Positions 1-12,345 of a stretch of DNA of 64,000 nt are shown here, one piece after another. How positions within the stretch are numbered: the stretch's first letter is position 1; each line of letters starts with the position of its first letter. Source of the stretch: Gracilaria domingensis. Lineage: Eukaryota > Rhodophyta > Florideophyceae > Gracilariales > Gracilariaceae. A model generated the notes under the pieces. That model did no database searches. It saw only the letters and a program-made list of their open reading frames with translations, and was not told the origin of the DNA. The position numbers and the translations under genes are program-made. The DNA is taken from the NCBI GenBank assembly GCA_022539475.1, contig VCMS01000172.1, forward strand, positions 1 to 64,000. The letters run 5' to 3'.

Positions 1-1944
1 ACGTTCCAAGTCGCTCCTAGATCCGCCCCACGTAGTAACAACCAAACCGTGTCATCCGAGAACGTTGGAAGGCCTTCGAACCTTGCGAGACCCAGAGGAA
101 TAGTGGGACCTTTTGAATGAAAAGACGCACGCTATTCCGCGCGGAAAAATGTGGACCGCCATGCGCGTCTGGGGGGGGATCCTACCTATGGTGCCAAAAA
201 TTTCTTCCTTAACCCGCCAAAAACGGGAAAGTTAGTACCTCCCAAAGTCCTCCCGAAAGAGTTGCGTCCCAGTAGCAACAGCGCGCGACGCAGAACGAAA
301 TATGCGAAGAGCCCTGTAAGAGCCAATAGGTCGCGTCAGGCACGCGCGACAAGTCGAACAAAGTCTAAAGAATGTTGTCGAGGGGTTCCAGAAGTGCCTC
401 GAATGGATAGTGTCGGTAACCGTACCATCGGACTTTGACAACTAGCAGACCCAGTTCAGCCGCGGGTCCCACACCCTCGTCCAGGACTTTTCTACGACCA
501 TCGCGGTTAAATCGTCGCGTCTCCTCTTCGAGGATTCCAGCGGAGTTCCACTTGGAATAAGAAAGAGAGAAGTCCAAAGCGGTTCAATGCAAGGTGCAGC
601 GAAATGAATAGGAGCTAACCCGAACCCAGAGATGGCCCATCAGGCTGTCAAGCTGCAGGGTCGGCGATGCCTAGAGAACCTGTGCTTCCCAGACGAGAGG
701 CGCGGCGCCCAGCCGAGCGGGTCGGTCCAGACACGCGCGGAACCGCCAACCATCAGTACCGGGACTACTTTCTCCCTTGTGGGCCATCTGTACACATATG
801 CCAGGACAGAGAATCATGACCGGCCACTTTCCGGTGACCTTTGAGTTCAACTTCAGATTCTGAGTTCCTACGCAGGATCGCTTCTGGCAGGTCCGTCGAG
901 GACCCGTGGGCTCTAGTGACACGCGGTCGAGGGAGACCGTGTCATGCAGGTCGCCGATCCGTATTCAATGATAGGAAGTCTCGGTAGATGTGAAACTTTG
1001 CATAAGTTATTGACGCTAATTGACAAGACCCCCCACCCGAAAACCTAGGTACCCAGTTGGTTCGCCTTAGAGGAAGACTTATCGCTTTGCGGAGCAGCTT
1101 CTTTCCTCCGCGGACGGTCTTCCGTGGCTTTTCCGCCAGTCCTGTGTCGAGGGAACGCGGGTTTCCCTTACAAGCCAAAACGTTATATATTCCTCCCAGG
1201 GGGAAACAGTGAGAAGCATTGAGGGGCTCCCGGTTACACATTGGTGGGAATTCAAATCAGTTGCGGCCTGTGGGTAACGCTCGCTGGACCCACTAGTGCC
1301 ATTGTCGCCTTGTTGGCTCTTTCCCGAAAGACGAGATACCGAAACCGGGCGAATAATGCATGGCCGCGGCGTGCTGACCTGCTTTTAACTATATGGGGCA
1401 TTACCCTGACCCATTATACCCGAGGCATTTCAATGGATGCTATAGTGCTTCATCCGTAAGCGATGTCCAGACCCCAGGATGAGGATACCCCGGTCGGTCT
1501 AGAACCTGGCTGTTCTTCCCTACGGCTGTGTTCGTTCTTGGCGTCAACCGACCATCCCAGGGAGGGTGGCGGTGCAACGCAACCAAGTATCCATAGGGAC
1601 CGCGGTTTTGTTCCCGTAGGTGGTCAATACACGTTCATATGAGCACCCTGAACCAGGAAGGGTGTTTAATCTGGCACCATTGCAAGAGCAATGTTGCGGG
1701 GGAGACAGAATGAAATCATTCGCGTCAGTCTGCTGTGCTTCGTTTACACGTATATGCCAATGAAAAGGGGCGTCCACCTATATGACGGGCTTCGCGATTT
1801 AAGTGCACCCGGGGCCATTGCAGTCTGCGGGGAGAGGCCGCCGTACAGTTAATATGAACCGTCCAACCCCTAGGCATGCCTCCTGCGGGCCCAAAAAAGA
1901 TCCCAACCCATGCTTAAATGAATGTCGCTGGCTCTGGCGACGAA
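1..1944. other. Unassigned sequence downstream of Gypsy-1 integrase
   Basis: The Gypsy-1 integrase frame loses its family resemblance at about 1945, after a WDDFV motif, and nothing convincing follows to the window edge. On the minus strand, 365-577 has a WYGY...EPLDNI pattern that faintly recalls a chromodomain, as expected near the 3' end of such an element, but it is too weak to call. I see no 3' LTR matching the 5' LTR at 7762-8213, so the element is either truncated here or continues left of the window. Confidence 0.4.
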
Positions 1945-4900
1945 ATCATCCCAGTCTTGCTGGTGCTCGGACACGTAATGCCTAAGGCGTCCCATAAGGG
2001 TTCGATTAAAGCACTCCGCCTGTCCGTTAGTCTGCGGGTGGTAGGCCGCCGTCAGTAAATGACGCAAACCTAGATCCTCGCAAAGGGCTTCGAAGAATTT
2101 CGCGACGAACTGCGGTCCGTTATCGATCAGCAAGTACTGGGGTGCCCCATATGGGAATACACAGTGCTCCAAGAAGGCAAGCGCGACATTGCTAGCTTCT
2201 GTAGCCCGTAAGGGAATAGCGCGAGCCAGCTTGAAGAAGCGGTCAGTAATGACCAAGATAAAGCGATTCCCATGTGTGGTCTTCGTGAGTGGCCCCAGTA
2301 TGTCCATAGCGACAAATTCGAGAGGACCCGCTGGGGGAAATAGCTTCAGATACTTTTGATGCTTGTGCTGCGTACCTCGCGTCGCAGCGCATGACCGGCA
2401 ATCCTTGACAGTCTGATAAACGTCATTCGCCATGAATGGCCAATAAAAGTCCCGTCTGAGGGTCGCGTACATTTTCCTCCCTCCAGGGTGACCAGCCAAT
2501 CTTGGATAATGCGATAGATAGAGTACGCGGTCCCGTAGGGTTGGAGGGACCAGGCGCTGAATTGCACCGTCCAGGGGTGAGGTCCTTGAAAGGAAACCAT
2601 GATGGTCGTACCCGAAGCGGGACTGGGGCTCTCCAACGGATTCAGCGATACCCTTACATCACGGGTCTTTCGCTTGCTCCGCCAGAAGTTCACCCCTTGG
2701 GATAGGCAGTACTTCCGTTTGCTCCGTGTCCATGGCCAGTACATCATCATCCCCTGAGGGTTCGTTCGCGCTGTCAGAGTCCTCCCAATCAATGAGGACG
2801 TTCTCGTAAAGAGTCTCCCCTTCTTAGACTGTAGCCACGAGGCAATCACAGTCCCAGTCGGGTTCCATTGCGAAGCAGGGGAGTCGTCCTCAAGAGGTCC
2901 TTCACCGAGACCCTCGGTCTCCAAACGGGACAGTGCGTCCGCAGCTTGGTGCTTGACACCCGCACGATGCACTACGTCAAAGTCCAACTCTGACAAGCGT
3001 AGGCGCCAGCATGCGAGTCGTCCGGTACAGTCGGCCAAATTGAGGATCCACCTGAGCGAGTGGTGGTCAGTCCTGACGATGAATCTTTCACCTTCCAGGT
3101 ATGGCCTTAAAAGGAGCATCGACCACACAACCGCGAGGCATTCCTTCTCGGTGGTCGTGTACTTCCGCTCCGCCCGCGAGAGGAAACGGCTCCAATACCC
3201 AATAGGTTTGTACTCCTTCCCGCCAGGTTGTTGTTGGAGTAAGGTATAGCCAACCGGGACATCGCACGCGTCGGTGTCCAATAGGTACGGACGTCCCGGT
3301 ACGGGTGAAGCCAAAACTGGTGGAGAGATCAGTCTATCTCGCAACTCCTGAAAGGCCTCGTACTCTTCATCGTTCAATATCCCAAAATTATCGGGTTGTC
3401 CCTTTTCAAGTTTCCTGTTCAAAGGTGCAGCAATGCGAGCGAAGTTAAGGACAAATCTTCGAAACACATTGCACAGTCCTACAAAGGAGCGGATTCCCGT
3501 CTGGGTCGTGGGCGGTTTAGCCTGCCTAATGGCATCGCACGTCCTCTTGGAAACCTGTAGTTTTCCGGGCCGGACTACGTGTCCCAGGTAGTCCACAGAG
3601 GCCTGGAAGAAGAAGCATTTCTTCAGCTTCAGAGTGACTCCAGCATCCCGTAAAAGGGTCAGCACGTGGCGAATGTGCCGGAAGTGCTCCGCCAAAGAGC
3701 GGGAGTAGATGATGACGTCATCCAAGTACACCAGGCGTACTGCCACTTGACCTTACTCAGGATGATATCCAGCGCCCTCTGAAAGGCAGCGGGCGCATTC
3801 TTCAACCCGAAGGGTATTCTTGTGAAGCGGTACAAACCCATATGGGATGTAAATGTCGCCTTGTCGCGATCTTCTTCCGCAATCTCAACCTGCCAATACC
3901 CACTATTGGCGTCGAGGGTTGAGAAGATGGTGGTTTTCCCAAGGGAATCAATACACTCATCCATACGTGGGATGGGGTATGCGTCCCGAGGGGTCACCGC
4001 GTTGAGCCGGCGGTAGTCAATACAGAACCGCCAGCTACCGTCCTTCTTTTGGACAAACACCACAGGGCTTGCCCATTCGGCCTTTGAAGGTTCAAATACG
4101 CCCGAGTCCAACATGCGTTGAACCTCGAGGCCTTCCATTGCTCTGGCCTTGTGCCCAGCCCTGTAGGGGACTTGACACACCGGTTTTGAACCCGGTTCGA
4201 GTGCAATCCTGTGTAAGGCCGCGTCTATGTGACCGAGGCGGTCCGACTACATATCTTCAAAGTCCTGTAGAAGGTCGATAATTTGGCCCTTGTGGGAAGA
4301 GAATTTTTCACCAATCTGGACCAACTCGCGCCAGTCTTTCGCTCCCTGTGGGTCATTCTTCTCAATCGAGTCGTCGCGTTCGAGTCCCTCGCTGGGTGCA
4401 CCCTCCTCTTTTTTAAGACGAGACCCACTGGGACCGTCTTCAAGTATTGTTAGCAAGCGAGGGGCTGGTAACGCGAGTCCAATGACCATATTCTTGGGCA
4501 TGCCAACTTCCCGATGGGAGAAGTTGCTGACGAGTACCCTAAATGGACGGTTCGGAATGATATTCATGACACCGTTGGCCATGGGCGAAAGATCTCGTGA
4601 GACCCTTTTCGGATGGTTCTGTAGGAAAACCAAACCTGGTGTCTCACAAGTGACTAGCACTTCCCGTTGGGTCATAGGGGGTATGGAAAGCGGTTGGGCG
4701 AGGCGGGCCTTGTTGGATACAGTGTTCCGAGGTAATTGGTCAATGACGTTCTTATCCCCAAGGGGTCCTCGAGAAGCACTGACAATGGCCACCGGTGGTG
4801 CACCATATAAAGAAACCTTGCGCTCGCGCGGATATATCGCACGGACGTGGCAGTCGATGAATGAAGTTCCCAGAAGGGCATCGGCTGCCAGGTTCGTGGC

Positions 4901-5130
4901 GGCCAGGAACGGTATGCGCTGCCGCAAATTTCCCAATCGGGTCGGAAGCACGATGGTTCCCAGTATATTCATGGGTTCCTTCGACGCGTTGAAAACCCGA
5001 GGGGTCCGTTTACGGTTGAGAAACCGTTCTTACCCACGTGGGAGATTCTTCGCATGTATGATGTTCGGGCCGGCGCCAGTGTCCAGAATTACCAGGAGGG
5101 TTTTGGTCGTGCGCTTCGTAAGTCCCGCTT
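1945..5130 (-). pseudogene. pol: Gypsy-1 Pol (PR-RT-RNase H-IN), broken
   Basis: The protease motif DTGAG is at about 5069-5083 and is soon followed by an in-frame TAA at 5030-5032. The RT fingers/palm (VFVQKKDGSWRFCIDYRRLN) lie in 4180-3659. An in-frame TAG at 4247-4249 stands where Gypsy-2 has Trp (SMWSG). A frame change near 3745 precedes the catalytic VYLDD. RNase H (LDTDACDVPVGYTLL) is within 3746-2346, and a second frame change precedes integrase (2499-1945). Integrase keeps VAMDILG, LIDNGPQF and GQAECFNR as its D, D and E, but its C-terminus is lost. Confidence 0.9.
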
Positions 5131-5361
5131 CCATATGGATTTTATAGTTCTCTCGGGTCATAATATAAACTGCACCCATATCGGGGCCGTCCTCGTCTTC
5201 AGACCCAAGGAGACTATTACTGTGGGCATCCTCAGAGTCCCATAGTGGGTTGGATTCTGCGTCAGCCTGAGGGGTGAGGCTCGTACCTCGAGAGGAAAGC
5301 GTGGCCCCTACGCTTCCTCCGTCTCGTTTCCCTTCGGGTGCGCGCTGTCCTCGATAGGACT

Positions 5362-7578
5362 CTACTCAAAGAAGAGGATTTGATTGACCTGTTGAGGGCT
5401 CCGCGAAGGTGCAGGAGCACGTCCCACGGGGTTCAGTCTCGCTTGCGGGTAACGGTCTTGCGCTGCAGCCTGACCTGAGGGCAATTGCACACTTGGGCTT
5501 TGACGTAACGCCTTTCCCTGGCGGGGCTTATAGTACCCTTCGGCGACACGTCGGTGATAATTCGCCTCGCGAACTTGCACCAACGTGTTCCGGTATTTGG
5601 GCGGGAGCCATTCGCAGCAAGGCCAAGAGGTGGACAGACAGATACGACAGGGAGTCGTTCTGTTGTCCGAATTCGGTGCCGCGCGATACAGTGGTGGTGC
5701 TTGAGTGGGCGTCACCGGATTAACCCTGGGGGGCGTGTCGTTGAAGTCCCGACGGGGTTGTATCGCAGACGGAGTCGAAGTACCCGTAGAAGGAGAAGAG
5801 GGGATACAAGGGGGCGCCGCTGGTTGAACAGCAAGGGCCAGGGCGTCCTCGTCTTCAAAATGCACGCCCCAGTCGGGTTCATCTGTGTCAGTTGAGACAC
5901 TCGGCGAAGCCTTCGATGAGACCAGTCGGGTTTGTGTGCTCTTCGCCGCCTCCAGTGTTTTAAAGTACTTCCTGCCTCCCCGACGGGTATCACCCAGCCC
6001 TCCAGCATAGCTGACGAGCTGGCGGAAAACCACTTTGGGATGCGTTGACGAGTGCATGCGTACACCGGCCCTGATTGCGGGAAGCAATCCCTCGACGAAA
6101 AGGGCCCTGAGGTGACCCTCTGGGAAGATGTTTCCACATCGGAGGTTCTTTGTCCACAATTGGTCAGCGAAATTGCGTTCCGACACCGCTGAGCTCTGGC
6201 GGTGTGTGATGACGTCGTGGTAGACCTCCGATAGGACATCATCCGTCGCGTAAACCTCAAGAAGGTAGTTGACCACCTCGGGGCAGGAAGAGAGGAGCTC
6301 AGAACTCTTCTCGACCACGGCCCCGGATTCGCCAGTGATCTTGGCGGTTACTGTGTCCTTAGCAGGCTGCTCCAGAAAGAAGCGAAACAGCCAGAGGGCT
6401 GCTCCTTCGTGTACACCATTCTGGTCACACGCATTCCGGAACGCGGCTAAGAACCGTAAGACCAAAATTGGATCTTTGCCCGAGAGCTTCAAGGGCATTT
6501 GCAGTTGCATGCGTTTCGCATGCTTTGCAACTGCGCGAGCGACCGAAGCGTTGTAACGCCCACTCTGGTCGTCCAAACGATAGTGCTTGAAGCTAAGCAC
6601 TTTAGAAAAGTCCCCATTGTTGTGTCGAATGCGCCGCAAATGCGAAACGTCCACTTCGGGGTCGGAATCGTCCGAGTCGACCGCGTCTGACCGGTCTGAG
6701 TCAGACGGCGAGTAGTCCGAGTCGGAAAAGCCATGACCCTTGCGGGATGACTTCCTCTTGTTCCGACGTCGGTTTGGGGACTTCCGGTTCCTCCCTTTGT
6801 CACGGCCCACGTGGGAATCGCGACCGGTACTCTTCTGCTTCCCTGGGAGGGGACTGCCCAAGTCGGATCTATCAATGTTGGGGTCCCTGCCAGGTCTGGA
6901 ATCTGCTTCATGTTCGGCAGGGATAGTGGTCGGTTGCCATACCGAAACGGCCGGCTGACGGTTGACGGTTTGCTCATACCCAATGGGAGAGAGCTGGAGA
7001 CGGCGCTGTACCTCAGTGTGCACACTGGTGGCAATAGTGCCGTCCAGAATTCCGGTGACGGTCATCTTAGAAGCGACCCGCTGGACAAGGGTATCCAGCA
7101 AGCCCTCCACTTCAGCATTAACCCTTTGAGGAATACGGCGCTCGACCTCGAGTGTCACCATGGACTCCACGAGTGGCCTCAGGGCAATGAGTAGTTCTCC
7201 CGTAACGGGTTGAACCTCACTCCGTGCGGGTCGTTGCGGGGTCCCAACGAAGGTCTCAGACGCTGTTAACCTGGGGGCCTGCGGCTGCGTAGTCGCTTCT
7301 CGAGAGGCATGCTGGCGCATGGCCTCGAGACGGTTCCGAAAGTCGGTCGGGGAGGACTGACGGAGTATGCGCTCCGGGTCCTCCACACGTGGTAGAATCC
7401 CTCCATGGGTACTTCGGGTGCTCGGAGCCCCTGAACCGGGAGCAGGCGGCCCTTCGTCAGTGTCGTTATCCCGATGGGGTGGAGCAGGACCGGCATGTCC
7501 ATGGGAAGATCCCGGTGGGGTGGCCATAACGGTAGGCGGAGGGGAATTTTCGTCCGGCTTGCGACAAAATGAACCCAA
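5362..7578 (-). CDS. gag: Gypsy-1 Gag polyprotein, 738 aa
   Basis: This is an uninterrupted 738-codon frame. The N-terminal third is Pro/Ser-rich, followed by a basic stretch (around residues 265-285) and an acidic Asp/Ser run (around 288-312). The conserved retrotransposon gag core follows (roughly 345-540, with LRFLAAFRNACDQNGVHEGA), which matches Gypsy-2 Gag. A Cys-rich segment CRICLSTSWPCCEWL near the C-terminus may be a degenerate nucleic-acid-binding knuckle. The frame ends in TAG. The DTGAG protease lies further on in the -1 frame, but stops in between hide the original gag-pol junction. Confidence 0.85.
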   Translation of the reverse strand: MGSFCRKPDENSPPPTVMATPPGSSHGHAGPAPPHRDNDTDEGPPAPGSGAPSTRSTHGGILPRVEDPERILRQSSPTDFRNRLEAMRQHASREATTQPQAPRLTASETFVGTPQRPARSEVQPVTGELLIALRPLVESMVTLEVERRIPQRVNAEVEGLLDTLVQRVASKMTVTGILDGTIATSVHTEVQRRLQLSPIGYEQTVNRQPAVSVWQPTTIPAEHEADSRPGRDPNIDRSDLGSPLPGKQKSTGRDSHVGRDKGRNRKSPNRRRNKRKSSRKGHGFSDSDYSPSDSDRSDAVDSDDSDPEVDVSHLRRIRHNNGDFSKVLSFKHYRLDDQSGRYNASVARAVAKHAKRMQLQMPLKLSGKDPILVLRFLAAFRNACDQNGVHEGAALWLFRFFLEQPAKDTVTAKITGESGAVVEKSSELLSSCPEVVNYLLEVYATDDVLSEVYHDVITHRQSSAVSERNFADQLWTKNLRCGNIFPEGHLRALFVEGLLPAIRAGVRMHSSTHPKVVFRQLVSYAGGLGDTRRGGRKYFKTLEAAKSTQTRLVSSKASPSVSTDTDEPDWGVHFEDEDALALAVQPAAPPCIPSSPSTGTSTPSAIQPRRDFNDTPPRVNPVTPTQAPPLYRAAPNSDNRTTPCRICLSTSWPCCEWLPPKYRNTLVQVREANYHRRVAEGYYKPRQGKALRQSPSVQLPSGQAAAQDRYPQARLNPVGRAPAPSRSPQQVNQILFFE

Positions 7579-7745
7579 ATGCGGGAAAGTTAGAGAAAAC
7601 CCTAGAGGGAAAAAGCGACGGAGCGGCGAAACTAAATGATCCGCGACGAGTCGGAAAGGCTTGAAAGGGAAGAAATGATTTGAAAGCGACGAGGCGAATC
7701 CCGTGAGGGTCGGATTAACCAGAAAAGACCCGAGAGGGTAATTCT

Positions 7746-7759
7746 AGGTCGGGAGACCA
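7746..7759 (-). promoter_or_regulatory. Primer-binding site of Gypsy-1
   Basis: On the minus strand, TGGTCTCCCGACCT lies two bases inside the 5' LTR. It starts with TGG, the complement of a tRNA CCA end. Gypsy-2 has the same motif with one change at 52292-52305. I did not identify the priming tRNA. Confidence 0.65.
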
Positions 7760-7761
7760 GT

Positions 7762-8213
7762 TGTAGTACAGCCACAGGCCGTGACAACGTACTATGCTCT
7801 GATAAAGGAACAAATTCCGCAGCACCCAAGCGGGGACGAAGGAGAACTCAACAGATGCTAACAACGGGCCACGAGATAGGCGTGGAGCACCGGTAGTGAC
7901 GGTAGGATGACCCTGTTGGGAAACTAGACAATGGAAGAATCGGCTAGGGGGTGCTTGAGGTTTACCACGGTGAGCTCTGCCCGGCGGGAGATGCTTAAGT
8001 GCACCTCTCACGGGCAGCAGCCACGTGTTGAAAAATAATAAACTATCTACCTACAAGGGGGCTCCCGAAGGGCGACACGACAACTGTCACAACCCTACAC
8101 GTGTGGGACCCAAGGTGCACCCTGTGCACACTACTACTACAAACTACTATTATGCACCCATCGGGAGGTGCATTCCATTGCACTACAAGCGCCTACAACC
8201 CGAGGCCTAAACA
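7762..8213 (-). repeat. 5' LTR of Gypsy-1
   Basis: The segment starts TGTAGTAC and ends CCTAAACA, giving the TG...CA ends typical of LTRs. It lies directly next to a primer-binding-site sequence shared with Gypsy-2. The Gypsy-2 LTR also begins TGTAGTA, is of similar length (466 versus 452 bp) and has the same arrangement, so the two families are related although the LTR bodies have diverged. The last bases plus the flank (8201-8217) recur as a 17-bp match at 25593-25609. Confidence 0.7.
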
Positions 8214-9944
8214 ATGAGCTCCAACACCTCCAAAGACGAATGAATTAACACGAACACGTACGGCCACTCTCTCGACCACATACGCGGTGCCAATCCAATT
8301 AATGACGAAACACAAGCTCACTCTGAGGGCACTGTTACATAAACACTGAAGCGAAGATGATGTTCAGAAGCAGAAGAACGACCTGGAAGGCACTGCGGAT
8401 CTCCCAGGTAGACATAAGCCAGCAACAAGACAAGTAACAAAAGCAAACCAAATACGATGGCAGACCAATAAGCAGATCAGCAAAACAAACGAGCAGAATA
8501 GGCGAACAAGGATGTAATCATCTACAACGAAACTGGAGGGTAACAACGACAACTCTCGAAACAGTGCAGCACAAGCCTCATCTTAGGGCAGCACCGTGCG
8601 AGGTGAAAGTGTCGGTGTGGGAGACCAAGCCACCCGACGAGAAAGAACGGAAACGAGAAGAAACGGTGAGCGGCAGGGAGGCACGGACTGTGCTGAAGGA
8701 AGATGGGGATGCCAATGGGGAAGAGATGAGATTCAAGAAGAACGGGAGTCTGGGGAAGAATAATGTAGGTGGTCTGACTGGGTTGAGTTGGCGGCAAGAA
8801 CGAGAACATGAGGCTCTATATAGACAGCCGCAGGCTGTCGCAGCTTCCAGCATTCAAGCTAACATGTTATCATTTGTTCAGTGATACACGAATATTGGAC
8901 GGGACGTTCCATTCCAAATAGTGATGGCAGACAAACTATCTAGTTGCGAAAGCCCTAAGCCAAGAAGAAAATAGTACACACCCTTCTCATTGGGCGGTCA
9001 CATGTTGATCGAGACCCGAGATGTGGGAGGTGTTTGCGGTGGAATGTTCCGTCTCGAAGTGGACGCATTTGCGTCCCAGGGACATGGACTTGTGTCAAAT
9101 GCTTCAATAATTCACATAACTGCTGTCACACGACGGTGGTATCGTGTACGCGACGAGGAAGCTGATGGTCAACACCATGATGGTGGTAATTGTCGAGGGA
9201 TCATGGTTGAAACAGGGAGTAATGCCTGATGGTGATGTTCTCGAAATGAGGGCGTGGCATGGCACGCCAGGAAGTGAAGTTACGGAAGAGATCTCGTGTA
9301 TAGAGGCAAAGATGCAGTGATACAATGTCTGGGATGATGCGGTTGTGTGCAGGGCTAGATTCATAGAGGATGGCAGTACCAGGTTAAAGGTGTCGACGGT
9401 GGCGGCATAAAACCGCGACGGCGTTAGCAGCGTTGATGCTTCGGCGCTCGGCAGCCTTGGCAGCGGCTGCATACCAGTTGCAGACAGCAACAGTGCCAAA
9501 AATACACATTTGCCACAAACCCTAATTCCATTAATACAAACGCACGATTCGTGCTCCGCCTTTATCACCACACGTTGGTGAGCGTCCAATCCGCCTCCAT
9601 ATGTTCAATACGTGTCGTACACATTGGCAAAGTGGCGATTCCTGAAAACACAAATCGCATTTTTAGAATACGTATTTTTACACGTGGGTGCACAATAGTT
9701 TGGTTTTGTGTGCACGCAAATGATTAAATTTTTCGGAGCCTGTGGCACGGAGGAGGTTAAATGTGTACTGTACACAAATGTTGGCGTTCGAAAAAATACT
9801 AAGAAAGCAGGATAGTTGGTCTTCCGGTCCACCATGAACTGTGTCATCCTGCACAATTTGCGAGTCGTCGCGCACTGTGTCCTAGTTTGTCACGATCGGT
9901 CATGTTTACTTCCTGTACCATATTTTGTTTTCAGGAATCGTCCA
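8214..9944. other. No gene seen
   Basis: I find no convincing coding frame, RNA gene or repeat. The short ORFs on both strands show no recognisable motif and overlap each other. This may be host spacer between Gypsy-1 and the AT-rich outer locus. Confidence 0.4.
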
Positions 9945-11603
9945 GGAGCTTGCGGGAGACCCCGGAAGTTGATATTGAAACAGCAAAACCTTGCAGTTGT
10001 TTCAGAAAGTACAACAATGTTCGTCCAAAGGATTGGTCTTAATTTTTATTAAAAATGTGAACCTTTGTAACTTGACAGGTTGTTCCTGGAGCCTGCGGGA
10101 AACGAATTAAGTTATAATTCTTGCAATTACTCTTGCGACTTGGCAATACTTGCCACAAGCCTCTCAACAGTTTTCAACCATTTTAATTAAGTTTTTGAAC
10201 ACTTGTAAGATGACATGTTGTTCGGCAGCCATGGTCACACAGCCAAGATACGTCCAAAAGTTTTTGCTAAATGCCTGATAGCTTGACCGCATCTTCACTC
10301 TTCACATTTTCTTCCAACGAACATTCAAATGTTCGCGAACATATCGACTAAGAAGTAGCATTTTTTACCAAAACAAGCATTCAGTTTAGAAGATAGTATT
10401 GTTATTCTAATGTACTTTAGGTCTTCTCTGTACCCCTAGTTTGATTTGCCATGAAAACCACTACGAATAGAGTATTCGCACTTCTTATTTCATAAAAAAA
10501 CCCTAAATTCGCGAATATTCGCAACTTCTGCCCCGCAAATTTACCTATCTGCGCAACCGGATTGGCAAACTTTAGTTTTCTTTGAAAGGTTATTAAAAGG
10601 CCTATATGTACACAAGAGATTACATCTTATGTCTAAAAGCATATATTAATATTCGGCCTTGGAAATTTGTTTGTCTCCGAACATTCGCGCGATGTTCGAA
10701 GCAAATAGAAATAATTTTTACTAAATTTTAAAGTAGCGTGACGCGAATGACAGTCACTGCAGCGCAAGGCCTACACTTAAATTGCAGTCTGACACCAGCA
10801 TACGACAGCTGTTTATCTCGTTTCTGAAATCCGAAAATCTAACTCCGTACGGACATCACTGCAGGCTCCTGTCACACTCTGGTATTCACGCAAACTTTTT
10901 GCTAAAGAAGCCTGGAACTTGACCGTATGTTCAAATTACTGTTTTCTTCCAACGAACATTTTTTTGTTCGCGAAAATTTTGACATAGAACAAGCCTTATT
11001 AGACATAATTTGTCTTCATAGACATAAAGCATATATTTTGAAAGCATGATCAGTACTGTCGACGCCTAGAACTCAGATACGGTTTTCTGACTTCTACGGG
11101 AGCCTGCGGGAATGGCAGAAAGTTTCTTAAATAACTATGCATACGTATTTGACCATTTTGACATATATAAGTATACATACTAAAATTCAAGTTGTTCATA
11201 AAACACTATGTCAAGTTTGACTGGAATCAGTTCTGCGAGACAAGTAGTATTCCCAATAAACGTAAAACCTTTCCAAAGAAACCTATGTTTTCACTATTAT
11301 AATAGAACTTTTTATTGAATGGCAAACTTTAAGAACATCTTTGTTTAACATAAACGTTTTCGAGCTAAACGAAAAATATTAAGTTTAAAACCCCTTCCTT
11401 ATATCTGTTTGTTATCTCCCACACAAAAACCTAATATTGCTAGATGTCCTCACCACTAAGTACGAAGTTGAAAGTAGTGTTCCATACTATTTCGTTTAGT
11501 GGTAAACCAACAAAAAATTATCAGTACAGTCGACGCCAAAATCTGTATATACTCAATCGTCTCCAGCAAGCAAAGTTTTTGCCGAAGTTTAGGACGAAGA
11601 TTA
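9945..11603. repeat. AT-rich left arm of outer locus with recurring GGAGCYTGCGGGA motif
   Basis: No gene is visible. Copies of GGAGC(C/T)TGCGGGA(A/G) occur at 9945-9958, 10088-10101 and 11099-11112. The same motif occurs reverse-complemented on the far side of the nest at 53361-53374 and 53815-53828, and a one-base-shorter version at about 55799-55811. Palindromic TTCGCGAATATTCGC-type motifs are scattered here too (10508-10522). Opposite orientation on the two sides is what terminal or subterminal inverted repeats of an outer element would give, but I could not fix the tips or a target duplication. Confidence 0.5.
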
Positions 11604-12345
11604 TCAAACGGCCATCAAAGTTTCATCAGTCATGAACGCAATTTGTATAACGTTTGCTACTGCAAACAAAACGTTACAATGTTTTCCAAGATTGTGCCGA
11701 AAACGATGATCCAAGACAGAAAATTGCTTAAACCGGGAATACAACTTTTCCTGTCGAGCGCGAAATTCCAGATGCATTTCTTTAGCATTCTGTAACACAG
11801 AATCAGGAGTGATACATTGCACTTCATCGTATCTGTTATCGGTCACTATACACTCATTTGGTAATAACCAGTTGCCTAAGGTTGAACTGAATATTTTGTT
11901 GTCAGGATTTTAACCACAGCTAAACGGTCCATTGATCCATAATATTTCATCTTTGAAAAAACTTATTCCTACTTCGTACCGTACACCAGCAGAATTAAGC
12001 TTGTGAGAAAACCACTTTTCGCTAAAAGGCTTTGGCTCACAAATAGCAAAATCGACTCCATCGATACTCATGTAGCAATTATGAAATGTAGTAGAGCAAA
12101 ATCGGTTTTTGAAATTCATCTTCGGTATGTTAGATATGATTCCTATAAGTATCTCATGCGAACAACGTACCAAATTTAAATTTGCGAGGGATTTAACAAT
12201 AGCAAACGACCATTTCCTGAAGCTCTTTTCATCTACTCCACAAACTATTGCATTTGCATGCTCAGTATTATACTTTTTCAGGAACATAAGGCCCCACAAA
12301 AGATGCTTAATTTCTCCTTCACAATGAGGATAGTTGTGAATAAGA
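11604..12345 (-). pseudogene. PIF/Harbinger-type transposase remnant (DDE_Tnp_4)
   Basis: On the minus strand the frame reads KHLLWGLMFLKKYNTE, then FRKWSF, then the first catalytic block SIDGVDFAICEPKPF and the KWFSHKLNSAGVRYEVG and ILWINGPFSCG motifs, all hallmarks of PIF/Harbinger DDE nucleases. The frame then hits an in-frame TAA (just below 11913) and continues with IVTDNRYDE, the second Asp block, and a C-terminal ARQEKLYSRFKQF...FRHNLGKH segment that ends at 11604. The N-terminus is not recognisable. A single nonsense codon interrupts an otherwise continuous core, so this is a fairly young relic. Confidence 0.75.

Larger units (their letters stand above)
1945..8213 (-). mobile_element. 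Gypsy-1: decayed Ty3/gypsy retrotransposon (5' LTR, gag, pol)
   Basis: Minus-strand order is 5' LTR (7762-8213), primer-binding site, gag (7578-5362), then protease, reverse transcriptase, RNase H and integrase (about 5130-1945). This PR-RT-RH-IN order defines Ty3/gypsy. It is a sister of Gypsy-2: the gag core (DQNGVHEGAAL), protease (DTGAG) and integrase (ITDRF, AYHPQTNGQAE) match closely. At least two in-frame stops and two frame breaks interrupt pol, so this copy is dead. The 3' LTR is not seen. Confidence 0.9.

Noticed and set aside
1241-1985. Short ORFs on both strands left of Gypsy-1
   Set aside because: All are under about 80 codons, without motifs or consistent composition; not supportable as genes.
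4290-5147. 285-codon plus-strand ORF
   Set aside because: It lies antisense to the Gypsy-1 protease-RT region, which has clear family motifs.
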